Below, one piece after another: positions 1 through 11,731 of a stretch of DNA of 64,000 bases; the stretch's first letter is position 1, and the number at the start of each line of letters is the position of its first letter. A model generated the notes under the pieces. The model was not told the origin of the DNA. It made no database searches and saw nothing but the letters and a program-made list of their open reading frames with translations. The DNA is from Notospermus geniculatus (lineage: Eukaryota; Nemertea; Pilidiophora; Heteronemertea; Lineidae). The position numbers and the translations under genes were made by a program. The stretch spans positions 526,210 through 590,209 of the forward strand of contig NMRB01000115.1 in NCBI GenBank assembly GCA_002633025.1, given 5' to 3'.

Positions 1-2000
1 AAGGAAACATAACATGTACTTGACACAACAGTCAGCTTATGGCAAAAGAAATTTGACACAACAGTCAACTTATGGCAAAAGAAATTTTGAATTCCGCATG
101 TCTCAATAATCCCTGCCCCACCCATCATCAGAGGGACGTGCAAGTTTCCTTTTTAATACATCATTTTCTAGAAAATCTTTCTCCCCTTTTTAACCCTGTG
201 TCTCCCATATTCCCGGCATCTAAAATCATTGCATGATCGTGGCAGGACTTAGCACAAGATAGTACATATATCGCCTTGTTAATGAAGTAATGTGAATCTC
301 TACGTGGTAGTAGTGGGCATGAGCTCCATATATTCGAATTTCGACTTTGGCAGGGGTTGCATGTATGTCGTAATAGTGACGTCATCTCGGTGATACCTTC
401 ACAGTGAGCAAGCCCCCTCAGCCAGCCTCAGCATTTTACAGCTTCCGTGTCAACCAACCTAAAGTGTATTGTAGTTGTTCATGTTTTTCACTGCATACTA
501 ACGACTTCTTAACTTCTAAATGTTGTAGATTTTTAGTCTTTTTCAGTGTCTAATGCTGTGTTTTATCCTTTCTGTCGTCGGTGTTCATCACTCATCAAGC
601 TATTGCAGTTTGATTTGTCAGCTTTCTGTTGTTTTTCACCCCAAAATTAATTGTTGACATTGTACTGTGCGACACACACACGTGACATTTTATGCACACA
701 CAAATGCAGTGTGCTTGCACTTTCTTAAAAACAAACATGAAACTGTGTCAAGCTCAATTGATGGCAATGTCTGTTCGAATGCAAGCTGCCCAGAAGACCG
801 GGTACCAGTCTATGTATGTGAGCTAGCCAACCAACGAGAATATCCATGGTGATATATACTCTCGTCCCCAGTGTTAAGTTGGCCATAGCTACAGGCCCAC
901 TAAACACTGGCATGATTGGCGCCAAAACCGAAGGGTAATCAACAGACGGCACTGTTTGACGCGGGGTCCAATCACAAGCTATCAGAGGTTTAACGACGCC
1001 GCCTTAACACACGTTCTGATTGGCTACATGTATGATACGCCGTCTGTTGGTGATACTTTGAGGCTGGCATCAACTGAAGCAGTTTCTGAGCGCGGGTAAC
1101 TTAGTGGGTAGCGGTTTGAAACTGCGGAGGGAGCTTAGGTGATATATATAGAAGATTTTATAGATGGAAAATGCCAAATTCAGCCAGTACACTCGCTCCG
1201 ACAAACAAAAACATTGCCGGAACACTTTGCAGTGTACAGGATTTAGTTTCTTTGATGAGATCTGGTTCAAAACTGAAAGCAGTTGTCACTGGGAGACAAA
1301 TCACAAGTTGGTAGGGCCTACACCATCTTTGCTCTCATTATCTTGTCCATTTACATCAAAGAGTATATCATTTTAATGATAAAACATCTTAAAACATCGT
1401 CTTTCCAAAAAAAGCGGACCAAAATAGCAGGAAAAAAATCATGATTGTGTTTGTCTACTTGAGGTTGTCGAAATGAGCTTGGCACAAACTTTTTTTCACA
1501 TCACCATGTTTCATATTCGGTGTAATACTTACATGTAAGCACACTTGATTCACTTATTTTCTTTTCTGTTGCCAGATATTTAATAAGAAGACGCACTTTA
1601 TCTTTCAGTTGTTGTTTTACATGATTGCAACAAAGCTACGAAATTTACTTGACCATTCAGTGACTTCAGAAACAAATTTATTTATATTTATATTTGCCCT
1701 ATTTTCAGGGAAAAAGAGGTGGAATGACCCAGGAATTAGTTTAGAAATTTGAAAAGGTGGTGATACATTTTAAAACATGTTTGGGAAATGGTGAACAGGA
1801 ATTTTTGGTGTATTTGGGACTTCGGTTGTGGCTGTTTTACTAAGTATCTTTACCGGAGTGGTGTTGATCCCTTCCTGGGTGACCTCTGAAGCGATTGGAC
1901 AAAATAAAAGATGATAAATCCTTGGCTTGAATACACGTGTGTAGCCACACCCCTTCTTACCCCCAAATAGTTTATAGTTTATAGTTTATAGCCGTTTATA

Positions 2001-2364
2001 GCCGTGGTTACACTACATAAAATCCCCGGGTTTTTTGCGGTCACACCGATGAATTGCCGGGCTTCAAGAAACCCGTGTCTGAAAAACACGGGTTTCTGGA
2101 ACACGGCAATCTCGCCGTGCTTTTCGAAATCCCCGTGTCTTTAGCACGGCTACAGATGGCGCAGCCATTAAGTGACGTCGTTTTCGCGCCTCCAACAAAG
2201 TGGGCCAATAGAGAAATGACTGAAGAGTCGGTGCATGCAGCGCAACTGTCGCCGGGCGACTTAACTACAATGTAGTGGTGTGACCTCTCGCCGGGCTTTT
2301 CGCACACACGGGTTTGACACGGGTCTGGAAAAACACGGGTATTTTTATGTAGTGTAACCACGGC
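2001..2364. mobile_element. 364-bp terminal-inverted-repeat element (MITE-like)
   Basis: The left end GCCGTGGTTACACTACATAA (2001-2020) is repeated inverted at 2341-2364. Most of the interior also folds on itself, with several CACGGG/CCCGTG and GCCGGGC segments. It has no coding capacity. The flanks TTATA and TTATG may be a decayed target duplication. This is a non-autonomous DNA transposon relic; the superfamily is not evident. Confidence 0.7.
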
Positions 2365-2430
2365 TTATGACTGCAGTGGTCCAACTCCTTGACATACTGA
2401 TTACATAATTGAAACCATTCTTCAACAATA

Positions 2431-2493
2431 TTGATCGATCGATCGATCGATCGATTGATGATTGATTAATTGATTGATTGATTGATTGATTGA
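2431..2493. repeat. GATC / ATTG microsatellite
   Basis: About six tandem GATC tetranucleotides pass into a run of GATT/ATTG tetranucleotides. It is simple sequence in the presumed Cav2 intron. Confidence 0.9.
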
Positions 2494-4872
2494 GGGGAGG
2501 TCATCAATAATATAATAAGCTCCCTGCTGCCTCTTATATTACTGGCCTTAGGTCTCCCCTTTTGAATGTGTGGTTTACAAGAATCTTGCAAAATGTTTTA
2601 CAGTAGTATAGGGCCTAAGCAGAGCATTACTGGCCCTAGAAGGCATTGTCTTTGCTACCAGAAGTTCTTGTTGACTTCTGCATTCTACTGAAAGCTACAA
2701 AAGGAGCCAGTGATGTTGTATTTGGCTCATAAAGCAATTTTAAATTCACTGACGTGGGATGCTGCCAAAATGGTGTAGAACCTGTTAATGAATCCCTGTT
2801 GAAAGGCCCTTAGAATTTTGAAGCAGAAACAAATTGGTCATTCCGGAAGTTTTTTTTAATAAGTGCTTTTTATTACTGGGTAGAATTCATTTCTTCGTAG
2901 GGTTAAGTTATAGTTATTTCAGTTTTTTTGTTCCACGCTTCTAAATTCGTAGCACTTACACCATACGCCCCTAAGGACTGAGGATTATGAAATACAAAAA
3001 AATTACATTGGGTGTTTTTCTGAAGATCATTTTTAGATGAATTTATAAGACAAAATGCACTTTTTGGAAAATTATTCAGTATTCTCAAATCATAACCCTA
3101 TTTGATATTTTAATAATTTTAAAATAATTTTAATATTTAAATCCCTTAAAATAAGGGACTTTTCTGTGGTTGAAGGCACCAGTCCTTATAGGCTCATAAC
3201 AGTCTCTAAAATCATATTCATCTAAGAATGAAGGAACCTTATTTTGTCTTAGCATATACAGATTCATAGTTGCAGTTTTCATGTATGTTTAATCTCCTTC
3301 ATTCTTGGATTGTTATAAACAAGATGCTTTGAATGACTTCTCTTGAGAGTACACATGTACAACAGCGACGTCAAAAAAAAGAAATTTGCCCTCAGAGAAT
3401 ATGTTCATATATTCCCTTAAATCTCTGTGACATCGCGATTCATGTTTGATTTTTGCCCAGTAGACAGTTGGGCAAAGATTTAGAAAGATTTAGATGGGCA
3501 AAAGATTTAGATTTAAATGTAGAAATGTTGCATTTGTGTCATGGTCAGATGGTGTACTTTCCAGGCAGGCCTAACAAAGTACGAACTGGTGCCTCTCCCA
3601 GAGATGGTGGAATCTATACCATGATCACAGTACATGTACTTGCGATAAAATACACATGAAAAAAACACAGATTGGGAAAAAGCGATAAGTGTAATGAAAT
3701 TGCAGCGAACAAAGAATGAATATTGATGTTGTCAATGTTTACCTTTCACGAGACTTCACTCAAAGCATATTTCATAGCATGTTACTTACCTGATGGGTCC
3801 ACTGCTCTACGGGTCCATTTTACCCAACCACACTGTACAGGAGACTATTCCTTTGCTACTTCGGGGTGTTCGAACTTCTTCCAACAGTCTTTCACAAGTG
3901 CAGGCTGAAAAATGTACAAAGTTTCATAAAAACTCGCCATGAGATGTCAAAAGTTGGGTTTTGATGCGCAAATACACAATCAGTGAATGGCTGGGTGATG
4001 TGTTCGTAGAGGCATGGATCTGTTGTGTTTAGCATGGTTGTTGATTTAGCATGTCATTAGCTGAGAATTAGTCACAAGTAAAACTCGAGTTATTGTTTGG
4101 TCAATTATTTCAAATATGTGATAGACAAGAAACGACTTGTGAATATTTCTGATGGGTTTTGAAGGGTCATGTCTAACAGCAGTTATTATTTAGATATGGT
4201 GATCTACACTGCACGGTGGTGATTCAAACACAAAATTATTTTATTCGTACGCGAAGTCGTTGATGCATAACTAATGGTGCTTGTCGTATTCGCAGTTCAT
4301 CTGGTAAATGGAAGGGGTGAGGGTGATAACAAAATAAGCTGTCACCCCTTCTATTTCCGAAACAACTGCAAAAATAGTCAACACGATGCATGAGTAAAAT
4401 CGCGTACGAAAAAAAGATTTTTAGGTTTGAATCACCAGCGTGCACTGAGTGACTTTGGATTTCATGCTCATAATGCTAGGAATCCACCTTTGATTTTCAA
4501 GCTGATTTTACTTTGCGACTTGCTGTGCAACTGGGTTGGGCACTCATCGCCGTAGAGGACTCGCTAGAGGTGATTTCCACCAATGGCGAAGATGTGGTCA
4601 ATTTCAGTCGGCAATCGGGCGGCGACCGGTGTATCAGTTCCTTGCGATCGTATTCGATCGCAGGTAGCAGGTTGCAAAGCAAGTCGCAACGCAGAAAATC
4701 AGCAGTGGATTCCTAGCTTAAAGTTGGATGTTAATTTCCCAAAGTGAGTTTGGACGATGCAATGACTTTGTCGATAGGCTGATAATGCTGTGTAGTTAGC
4801 AACTTTAAGATTATATGTTCTTTATTCTCGTGGTCTCTTCCATTTTACTCATGGATTCGTTGCTTTTTTCAG

Positions 4873-6074
4873 GACATGATGACAACTTGAACATTCCTAC
4901 TTCGCCACGGCTCTCCAGGGGGCGCAGTCGTAGTCGCACACGTCCACCACTGCAGCAACAACGACAGGTGATCGGCTCGCCAAATCCTAGCCCAGCGCCG
5001 AGTCGAAGTGGTAGTCGTGAGCCATTGTACAGGGCAACCTCCCTGGAGACGAGGTCGCGGAGTCCCTCTCCACATCCAACCCCCACACCAACACCGTTAC
5101 ACGAGTACTATGGTTCTGCAAATCTGACGGATCGATCACGCAGCCCAAGTCCTTCGTCTTCGCCTCCAAAGCGATCGGGACGCCGGCTACCACCTACGCC
5201 GAATAAGCCAACAACACTGAACTTGCCTCCGAGGAAGGACGACAACATGCCTCACGTCATACCATCACCTACGATACCCCAGTCGCATAGGAGTCCGGAC
5301 AGTATAAACTTTCCCAAACTGAATGCTTCACCGACACATGTACCGAAGTTGGCAATGCCAACGCCTCCTACAAAATCCACTTCGCTTTCACCTTCTGCCA
5401 GGCCATGTCCGTTCAGCCCCACCGAAAAGAACAATTTGAATTTAGTTAACAATCAAAGTGCAGGACGCAGCAATGTGCCAAGAACTAGTTGTAGGGATTT
5501 AGACAGACCAGATCGTAGTATAGATGATGATAGGTTTGAGAGGGAGCGTTTTGGGGGTCAAATTCTGAATAATGGACAGAGGGATGGTAGCGACCCGAGA
5601 TATAGTGGTGATAATCGTTATGACTTTGTTGATCAGCCGACAGCCGTTGACACTTCGCTTTCACCTTCTGCCAGGCCATGTCCGTTTAGCCCCACCGAAA
5701 AGAACAATTTGAATTTAGTTAACAATCAAAGTGCAGGACGCAGCAATGTGCCAAGAACTAGTTGTAGGGATTTAGACAGACCAGATCGTAGTATAGATGA
5801 TGATAGGTTTGAAAGGGAGCGTTTTGGGGGTCAAATTCTGAATAATGGACAGAGGGATGGTAGCGACCCAAGATATAGTGGTGATAATCGTTATGACTTT
5901 GTTGATCAGCCGACAGCCGTTGGACATGTGCAGCAACCTTCTTCCAATCTCCCGAACGGATTCAAACCAGGACAACGGGGTAATGACCCGCGCCGGATGG
6001 TTGTTGATCCGCACAGCCGTGTATCAATGCCGCAAGTGCAGACACCGGACACTGACGAAGAAGATTGGTGTTAG
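4873..6074 (+). CDS. Cav2-type voltage-gated calcium channel alpha1 subunit, terminal coding exon
   Basis: This exon encodes the cytoplasmic C-terminal tail of a presynaptic Cav2 channel (the CACNA1A/CACNA1B group), about 399 residues. The open frame extends upstream to 4815, but a clean acceptor (TTTTTTCAG) ends at 4872, so the 19 hydrophobic residues before it are probably intron. Two bases finish a split codon before HDDNLNIP. The sequence shows an Arg/Ser/Pro-rich region (SRSPSP repeats), the motif RRLPPTP at 5181-5201 matching the RxxPxxP site bound by RIM-BP SH3 domains in Cav2 tails, and a C-terminus EEDWC, the D/E-x-W-C PDZ ligand typical of Cav2. Residues encoded by 5378-5650 are repeated in frame by 5651-5923. 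The pore-forming part lies outside the window. An ATTAAA lies 24 bases after the TAG stop. The family call is strong; the exon start is a splice inference. Confidence 0.88.
5378..5922 (+). repeat. In-frame 273-bp tandem duplication inside the Cav2 tail exon
   Basis: Two adjacent 273-base units (5378-5650 and 5651-5923) each encode the same 91 residues, starting TSLSPSARPCPF and ending FVDQPTAV. I count three base differences (TTC/TTT, GAG/GAA, CCG/CCA), all synonymous third positions. Each unit carries acidic and basic segments but no RIM-BP or PDZ motif. Confidence 0.95.
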
Positions 6075-6097
6075 CCAATCGTTAACATACATAGTTT

Positions 6098-6103
6098 ATT
6101 AAA
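6098..6103 (+). terminator. Possible poly(A) signal (ATTAAA) of the Cav2 gene
   Basis: ATTAAA, the common variant hexamer, lies 24 bases after the Cav2 stop. No canonical AATAAA is seen close by. A 3' UTR this short would be unusual for a channel gene, so the true end may be further downstream. Confidence 0.3.
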
Positions 6104-7351
6104 TTTTTCATCATATTGTGCATCTTTCTCATTGATTCAAGATCTTGAGCTCAAAGTGGACTAGGCCCCATCGTCTTCATACCAAGGTGGTGGTTATTCA
6201 TTCAGACTCGAGGATTTCATAACAAAATAATAAGCTAACCATTTTTTTATTACGGAGGATGTATACATGTATAATACAGTGCTTTCAATGGTATACGTTT
6301 TGATGCACATGGAACTATCAGTGTTAAGAAAGGCATTTATGAACAAAAGTAGAACTGGACCCGAGGATACCAGTTACTCGCCTCAAACATCATGCACAGG
6401 CTCCCTAGAGATGAACATTCTAAGTACCATCAGACAGTTTCATGTGGAACGGCAGATGTAACAAAAGTTACATTTGTGACTCTCTTCTAAGACAAAATTG
6501 TTCCTAACATAGTTGACAAATGTAGTTCCAGAAGTTGCATTTTCATAACACTTCTTTTCACCAGTTTTCTTCGAAATCGTGTAGTAGAACTTTGATATGA
6601 TCAGAAAACGTGCGCGCTATGACGCTGTCTGCATTGACCCAGACATTGTGCGAGGCAAAAAGTCACAGAAGTCAGTTTCAAATCAAATTGCAACTAAGCT
6701 TCCTTGGCCTACTCCTGGTAGTTTTTAACCCTTTCAACAACTTTGCTGTCTTTACGACACATATGAGCCAACGAGCACTATTAAATTCATGTAGCCTAAT
6801 TCCATAAAGGAATCAAACAAAGGTTGATGAACTAACTGAGGGATACATGTCATGTGTTGCCACCAGATGTCTCTCCCTGCCTGAAGTTTGGATTTACGTA
6901 ATAGGCAGGAGATTCACTTTTTTGTGGCGAAGGGGTACATGAATCTGTCAACTTGATGCCTTGAATTCCATTTCTGAGGATAACAGAGCTATTTTCAGCA
7001 CAATTAGTGCTCCATGTGCAAATGTACGTTAGCCTATTTAAATGTGCGCAGATGACCCTGCACTCTCATCGTTCGTGGGGTTCTCATTAATTCAGTCCTT
7101 TTGCATCATAAAATCAACTCGTCTGAATTCACAAAATTTGCAGTAAACATGCAGCAGGATCTTGCCTACCATATGGAAGAGTCAGAATGCAAATCTGTTG
7201 AGGTTTAAAGGGATACTGTCCACATTATTAAATGCTAAATTTGTAAGTTAAACCTTTTATGTTTGATTCCTTTATGCTAATACCTTGCATCGCAATATTG
7301 TCTTACTTTTCTGCAGTAAGTAAGCAAAAATCCCTTGTATTTTTTATCTAT
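6104..7351. other. Cav2 3' flank or 3' UTR, nothing recognised
   Basis: AT-rich sequence without a recognisable coding frame, RNA gene or element. Part may be 3' UTR of the calcium-channel gene. Confidence 0.4.
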
Positions 7352-8328
7352 TTTCTGTCATACAGTAAGTTCCGAATTGACAAGAATATTACTAGAAAAG
7401 GATAACTGGTTATCAAAGTTGATGGAATAATAGAAAGAAGAATGATATTTTGATGGGAGAATATTACCAGAAAAGGATCACTGAGCGAGTTGATGGAATA
7501 AATTAAATATGGCAGAATGATAGTAATATTTGAATGCAAGAGTAACACATCTATTTCTTTCCTTTCAACCTTCAGTCTCAAGGAAGTTTTCGATAATTTT
7601 TTTTGTCTAGCAGTACTTACTGACACAAGCCTAGTTGACTAAAGTTTGGAATATAGACGTCTAGGCCTAATATTGTGTATGATGTGGGTATGATGGGGAG
7701 GGGCAAGGTTGTTGCTGCACTCCGACACAGCAATCTATGGAACACCTACAGTAACGTTGCTTTAGAATTAGTATTTCTGTCCACAGGTGTGTATCTCAAA
7801 CATGGTTGCAATTTCATTTGAAACTGACAACGGTAAGTCTTGAAATTGATGTGCTGCTCCGCTGTTGATATTTAAATCCAAATGCAAATGTACAATATTG
7901 CAGAATGCTTTATTCGAAATTTAAACTTAAACAACAAACCTGTAGTATTTTTCCTTTCAATCTAAGTGTTCACACTCCTTGGCCTTTGTATAACTGATAG
8001 ATGTTTTATGAAGGACAGGATCACTTTTTAAGAATAATGTTCCTCCTTGGTAACACATAATGAGGTCATTTTTGCTAGAGGCAGTCTTCTGGTTGCTAGG
8101 GACGATTATGCCTGGAAACTTGTGCCCATATTGTGTACTCCATCATTTGGGAAGATTTATGGATTTTCAATGTCAACTTCCCGCCAGATGGACTGGTCCC
8201 TGCCGTCGTCGTCTCGAGGGCAGAGACCAGTCTACCATAAGGTTAAGTGAGCATGCGTGAATTCGTAATATCTCCATGGCAACGATCCAAGATGGCCGCT
8301 AGAAAAACTGATCTGTAATAGAGTTGGG
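7352..8328 (+). repeat. ~1-kb tandem duplication, copy A
   Basis: This block is repeated at 8500-9479 in the same orientation with only scattered substitutions and small indels. Both copies end at the phrase AGAAAAACTGATCTGTAATA followed by GAGTTGGG. No coding frame is conserved between the copies. The 171-base spacer holds one copy of a dispersed ~35-base element end (8453-8486). Confidence 0.92.
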
Positions 8329-8499
8329 ACATCTAATATGGCCGCCAGGTGGCATAACCCCCAAATCATCAAAGTCTTTTCTGGGAATGACTTGACCCAG
8401 ATTGCTCATAACTGATATGTACCTCCCTCTGTCATTAGACTATTATGTCCAACCCAGTGAGCACATGGTCCATGGACCATTTCATATTTTTGATTTGTT

Positions 8500-9479
8500 T
8501 TCTGTCATTGAATTCCGAATTGACAAGAATATTACTAGAAAAGGATAACTGGTTTTCAGAGCTGATGGAATAATAGAAAGAAGAATGATTGATAGGAGAA
8601 TATTACCAGAAAAGGATCGCTGATATAAGAGAGTTGATGGAATAAATTAAATATGGCAGAACGATAGTAATATTTGAATGCAAGAGTAACACATCTATTT
8701 CCTTCCTTTCAACCTTCAGTCTCAAGGAAGTTTTTGATAATTTTTTTTGTCTAGCAGTACTTACTGACACAAGCCTAGTTGACTAAAGTTTGGAATATAG
8801 ACGTCTAGGCCTAATATTGTGTATGATGTGGGTATGATGGGGAGGGGCAAGGTTGTTGCTGCACTCTGACACAGCAATCTATGGAACACCTACAGTAACG
8901 TTGCTTCAGAATTAGTATTTCTGTCCACGGGAAGGCTATGCATCTCAATCATGGTTGCAATTTCATTTGAAACTGACAACGGTAAGTCTTGAAATTGATG
9001 TGCTGCTCCGCTGTTGATATTTAAATCCAAATGCAAATGTACAATATTGCAGAATGCTTTATTCGAAATTTATACTTAAACAACAAACCTGTAGTATTTT
9101 TCCTTTCAATCTAAGTGTTCACACTCATTGGCCTTTGTATAACTGATAGACGTTCTATGAAGGACAAGATCACTTTTTAAGAATAATGTTCCTCCTTGGT
9201 AACACATAATGAGGTCATTTTTGCTAGAGGCCGTCTTCTGGTTGCTAGGGACGATTATGCCTGGAAACTTGTGCCCATATTGTGTACTCCATCGTTTGGG
9301 AAGATTTATGCATTTTCAATGTCAACTTCCCATCAGATAGACTGATCCCCTGCCTTCGTCGTCACGAGGGCAGGAGACCAGTCTACTATAAGGTTAAGTG
9401 AGCATGCGTGAATTCGTAATATCTCCATGGCAACGATCCAAGATGGCCGCTAGAAAAACTGATCTGTAATAGAGTTGGG
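8500..9479 (+). repeat. ~1-kb tandem duplication, copy B
   Basis: Direct repeat of 7352-8328. It lacks a few bases of copy A near its start, and has CTATGCATCTC where copy A has TGTGTATCTC. It could be a true local duplication or a heterozygous assembly artefact. Confidence 0.92.
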
Positions 9480-9511
9480 CCTGGTGGCATTTCATTCTGC
9501 GATCATGTGTA

Positions 9512-9579
9512 AGATAAACCAAATGGAACCACATAATTGAGAAATATTTCACAATTATGTGGTTCCATTTGGTTTATCT
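9512..9579. repeat. Perfect 28-bp hairpin
   Basis: The left arm 9512-9539, beginning AGATAAACCAAATGG, is exactly complementary to 9552-9579 around a 12-base loop. Perfect arms imply recent origin or active homogenisation. It could be a small fold-back transposon or a pre-miRNA-sized hairpin; nothing else supports an RNA gene. Confidence 0.85.
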
Positions 9580-9604
9580 GTAGCTATGAATTTTTGGTGA
9601 TATT

Positions 9605-9735
9605 GGCTGGAATTCAAGAAAGTTAGCAAATGCTTTTACTTAAGATTTGCACAGCGAGGTCCAATGTAGACCTAAATGCACTACAAAACTTGAAGTAAAA
9701 GCATTTGCTAGCTTTTATGAATACCGGTACCAGCC
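9605..9735. mobile_element. Fold-back element, TAGCAAATGCTTTTACTT family, copy 1
   Basis: The arms TAGCAAATGCTTTTACTT (9624-9641) and its exact complement (9693-9710) are extended outward by imperfect pairing to the ends GGCTGG and CCAGCC. Copies at 15110-15224 and 46600-46722 share the 18-base arm but not the outer flanks. Confidence 0.85.
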
Positions 9736-9773
9736 AACATATCGGGTGTATAGTCAATGTGGTTAGTACAATA

Positions 9774-9891
9774 GGGAGGTTTCTCAAGCGCCCGGTTAGG
9801 CCCGACGACGACGTTTATCTATTGTGTGAGTATACCCAAACAATAGATAAACGTCGTCGCGTGGCCTAACCGGGTGCTTGCGAAACCTCCC
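9774..9891. mobile_element. 118-bp MITE with GGGAGGTTT ends
   Basis: The near-perfect palindrome starts GGGAGGTTTCTCAAGCGCCC and ends with its complement, flanked by ATA and TAA. The same GGGAGGTTT end is found in the MITE at 61157-61255, which has a TAA target duplication. TAA targets and GGG ends fit a Harbinger/Tourist-like MITE. Confidence 0.8.
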
Positions 9892-10447
9892 TAATAATGC
9901 AGGAGGAAACCGGGATTCTAGAAATGTCTGTTGGTCTACACTTGCAAAGTGCTGATGTACGTACATGTAAACCCATATTAGAAGTCTGTGTTTACCTTTG
10001 CAGTGTACGCATATTGTAAATGAGTATTTTTCCCCTTTCTGGACGTCATTCTGGCGTCGCTCGTGAGTTCAGATTCAAAACAGGTGACATTGCTGAATAA
10101 TGCTGCCAGACCAACTCATTTCATATAAATGAAAAAAAAAAATCTTGATGTAATTTCTGCTCAAATTCTGTTCCCTGTTGCCATGATAAACGTGAATATC
10201 TCTCTAATCTTGTTTTTAAACAAATTGTGATGCTTTTAGTATATGTATAGATTGACATTAGATTATGTGATTCCCTCTTACTGTTATAGTAGTTGTCCCA
10301 TGATGTGCAGTAACATCGGATCTGAATGTAAATAGGCCTACTACAGTTGGAGAGAGGGTAACGGAGTTTGCGTTTGGGCCGACCTTATTCACAAAGCATC
10401 GGTAGGGTTTGCGGATGCTGAACTTTTTCACCGCTGGTCACAATTAA

Positions 10448-10666
10448 GCCTAGGTCACAAATGCACCGGGCCCCGTACGATTTTCCCCACCCAGCGGCTT
10501 GCTGCGGATTTTAGAGACTGAAACTCGGATCTAAGATGAATCATGCTCAAATCGCCTCAATAGATAGGCGGAAAGTAGGCTGGATCAAACTGGGCACCGT
10601 AGAAATTCGCCAAAATGTCTGTTTTTACTCGCCGTACGGGCCCCGGAGTGGATATGTGACTGGGGC
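10448..10666. mobile_element. TTAA-flanked fold-back element
   Basis: TTAA (10444-10447) precedes GCCTAGGTCACAAATGCACC. The right end is the imperfect complement and is followed by TTTA (10667-10670). The arms include GGGCCCCGTACG on the left and CGTACGGGCCCC on the right. It belongs to the TTAA class described in the findings. Confidence 0.75.
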
Positions 10667-10668
10667 TT

Positions 10669-11216
10669 TACACTGGTGGACAGAAATATTAGAACAGTGG
10701 CCAGTTTGAAGTTTCATGTAAGTTTCTGCTTGTTAATGAATGTAATGAACTCAACTTGTGTTCATATATTGTGGGAAGGGTCCTTCTTTCCCCTTGCTAA
10801 AATTTCAGTGAATTACATACATTTAATCAGTGGCAATTATGCAATGAGGTTAATGACAATAAGGCAATTCTCGCCCTTGTTCATCAAAGGCATAAACATG
10901 TACAAGCAAATACTCGTTTTTCTTCGTTTTTTCTTTATTTTTTCTTAAGAATAAAGCTTTTAATTACTCAAGGTTGATGATACACTTGTGTTACATGTCT
11001 GACCAGTTACGTCATAACAAGACATGTGTTTAAATCACTTGAAATTAACAAAAATCCACATTGGAAGTGCAGAAATGAAAGTTATAACATGATCAAAAAT
11101 GTGTTCTAGACTTTATCCAAGCCAAAACATTTCAACTTCTTCTGATTCTTAACTGGCAGGAACTTACATCAAACTTCAAATTGGTCACTGTCCTAATATT
11201 TCTGTCCACCATTGTA
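10669..11216. mobile_element. Tc1/mariner-like non-autonomous element with ~55-bp TIRs
   Basis: Inverted ends CACTGGTGGACAGAAATATT (left) and CAATGGTGGACAGAAATATT (read inward from the right) continue in similarity for about 55 bases and are flanked by TA. TIR length, CA(C/A)TGG ends and TA target fit Tc1/mariner. The ~430-base interior has no transposase frame. Confidence 0.8.
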
Positions 11217-11264
11217 CATTAAAACAAACCTACGTGTACAAAATCCTTACGGGAACCCCGACAC

Positions 11265-11315
11265 ATAGGTATTCATTGGAAAGTGCTCAATCAGAGCTTT
11301 CCAATGAATACCTAT
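11265..11315. repeat. Perfect 19-bp hairpin
   Basis: ATAGGTATTCATTGGAAAG (11265-11283) pairs exactly with 11297-11315 around a 13-base loop. A related shorter hairpin with ATTGGAAAGCACTC is at 42425-42460, so this is a dispersed element family. Confidence 0.8.
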
Positions 11316-11611
11316 ATGACAGGGTTTCAGGCATATTTAAGTTTTTTCACCTGTTTTCTTTTTTGACAAATCCATATGACACCCGTCAACCTGCGGATCC
11401 ACAGGTTCTATAGAATCTTATTAGGCCTAAATAGGGTCACTGGTTCATCCATCTGACTTCCCTTCTACTGTATTCTATGTGGAGAGGAGCAGACTGTTCC
11501 CTGACAAAATGTAAGAATTATTAAATCTGGTACTGTTTCAATATTGTGATATTGTGTTAACTATAAATTGTGATTTTCTCAGCTACATGTAAAAAAGAAG
11601 GTTTAGATTGG

Positions 11612-11731
11612 TTCCCCTCTTTGCCGCTCCACTCCCGCGGCGCTACTGTCCGTTGTGGAATTCTAATTCTAATACTAATACTAATTCTAATTCGAATGAG
11701 CGCCGAGGGAGTGCAGCGGCAAAGACGGGAA
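11612..11731. repeat. Fold-back element with GC-rich arms
   Basis: TTTGCCGCTCCACTCCCGCG at 11620 pairs imperfectly with CGAGGGAGTGCAGCGGCAAA near 11704-11723. The loop is a run of AATTCTAAT/AATACT repeats. Confidence 0.7.

Larger units (their letters stand above)
1..4872. other. Probable last intron of the Cav2 gene, no exon recognised
   Basis: No reading frame in this stretch resembles a calcium-channel exon or any other family I know. It ends in a good acceptor (pyrimidine run then CAG at 4870-4872) just before the Cav2 terminal exon. Contents seen: a 33-base direct repeat at 21-86, a terminal-inverted-repeat element at 2001-2364 and a GATC/ATTG microsatellite at 2431-2493. A short upstream Cav2 exon could be hidden here; the intron call is inference. 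Confidence 0.5.

Noticed and set aside
4815-4872. N-terminal hydrophobic 19 residues of the 419-residue Cav2 frame (could look like a signal peptide)
   Set aside because: The sequence ends in a strong splice acceptor, and what follows is a cytoplasmic channel tail, so this part is intron.
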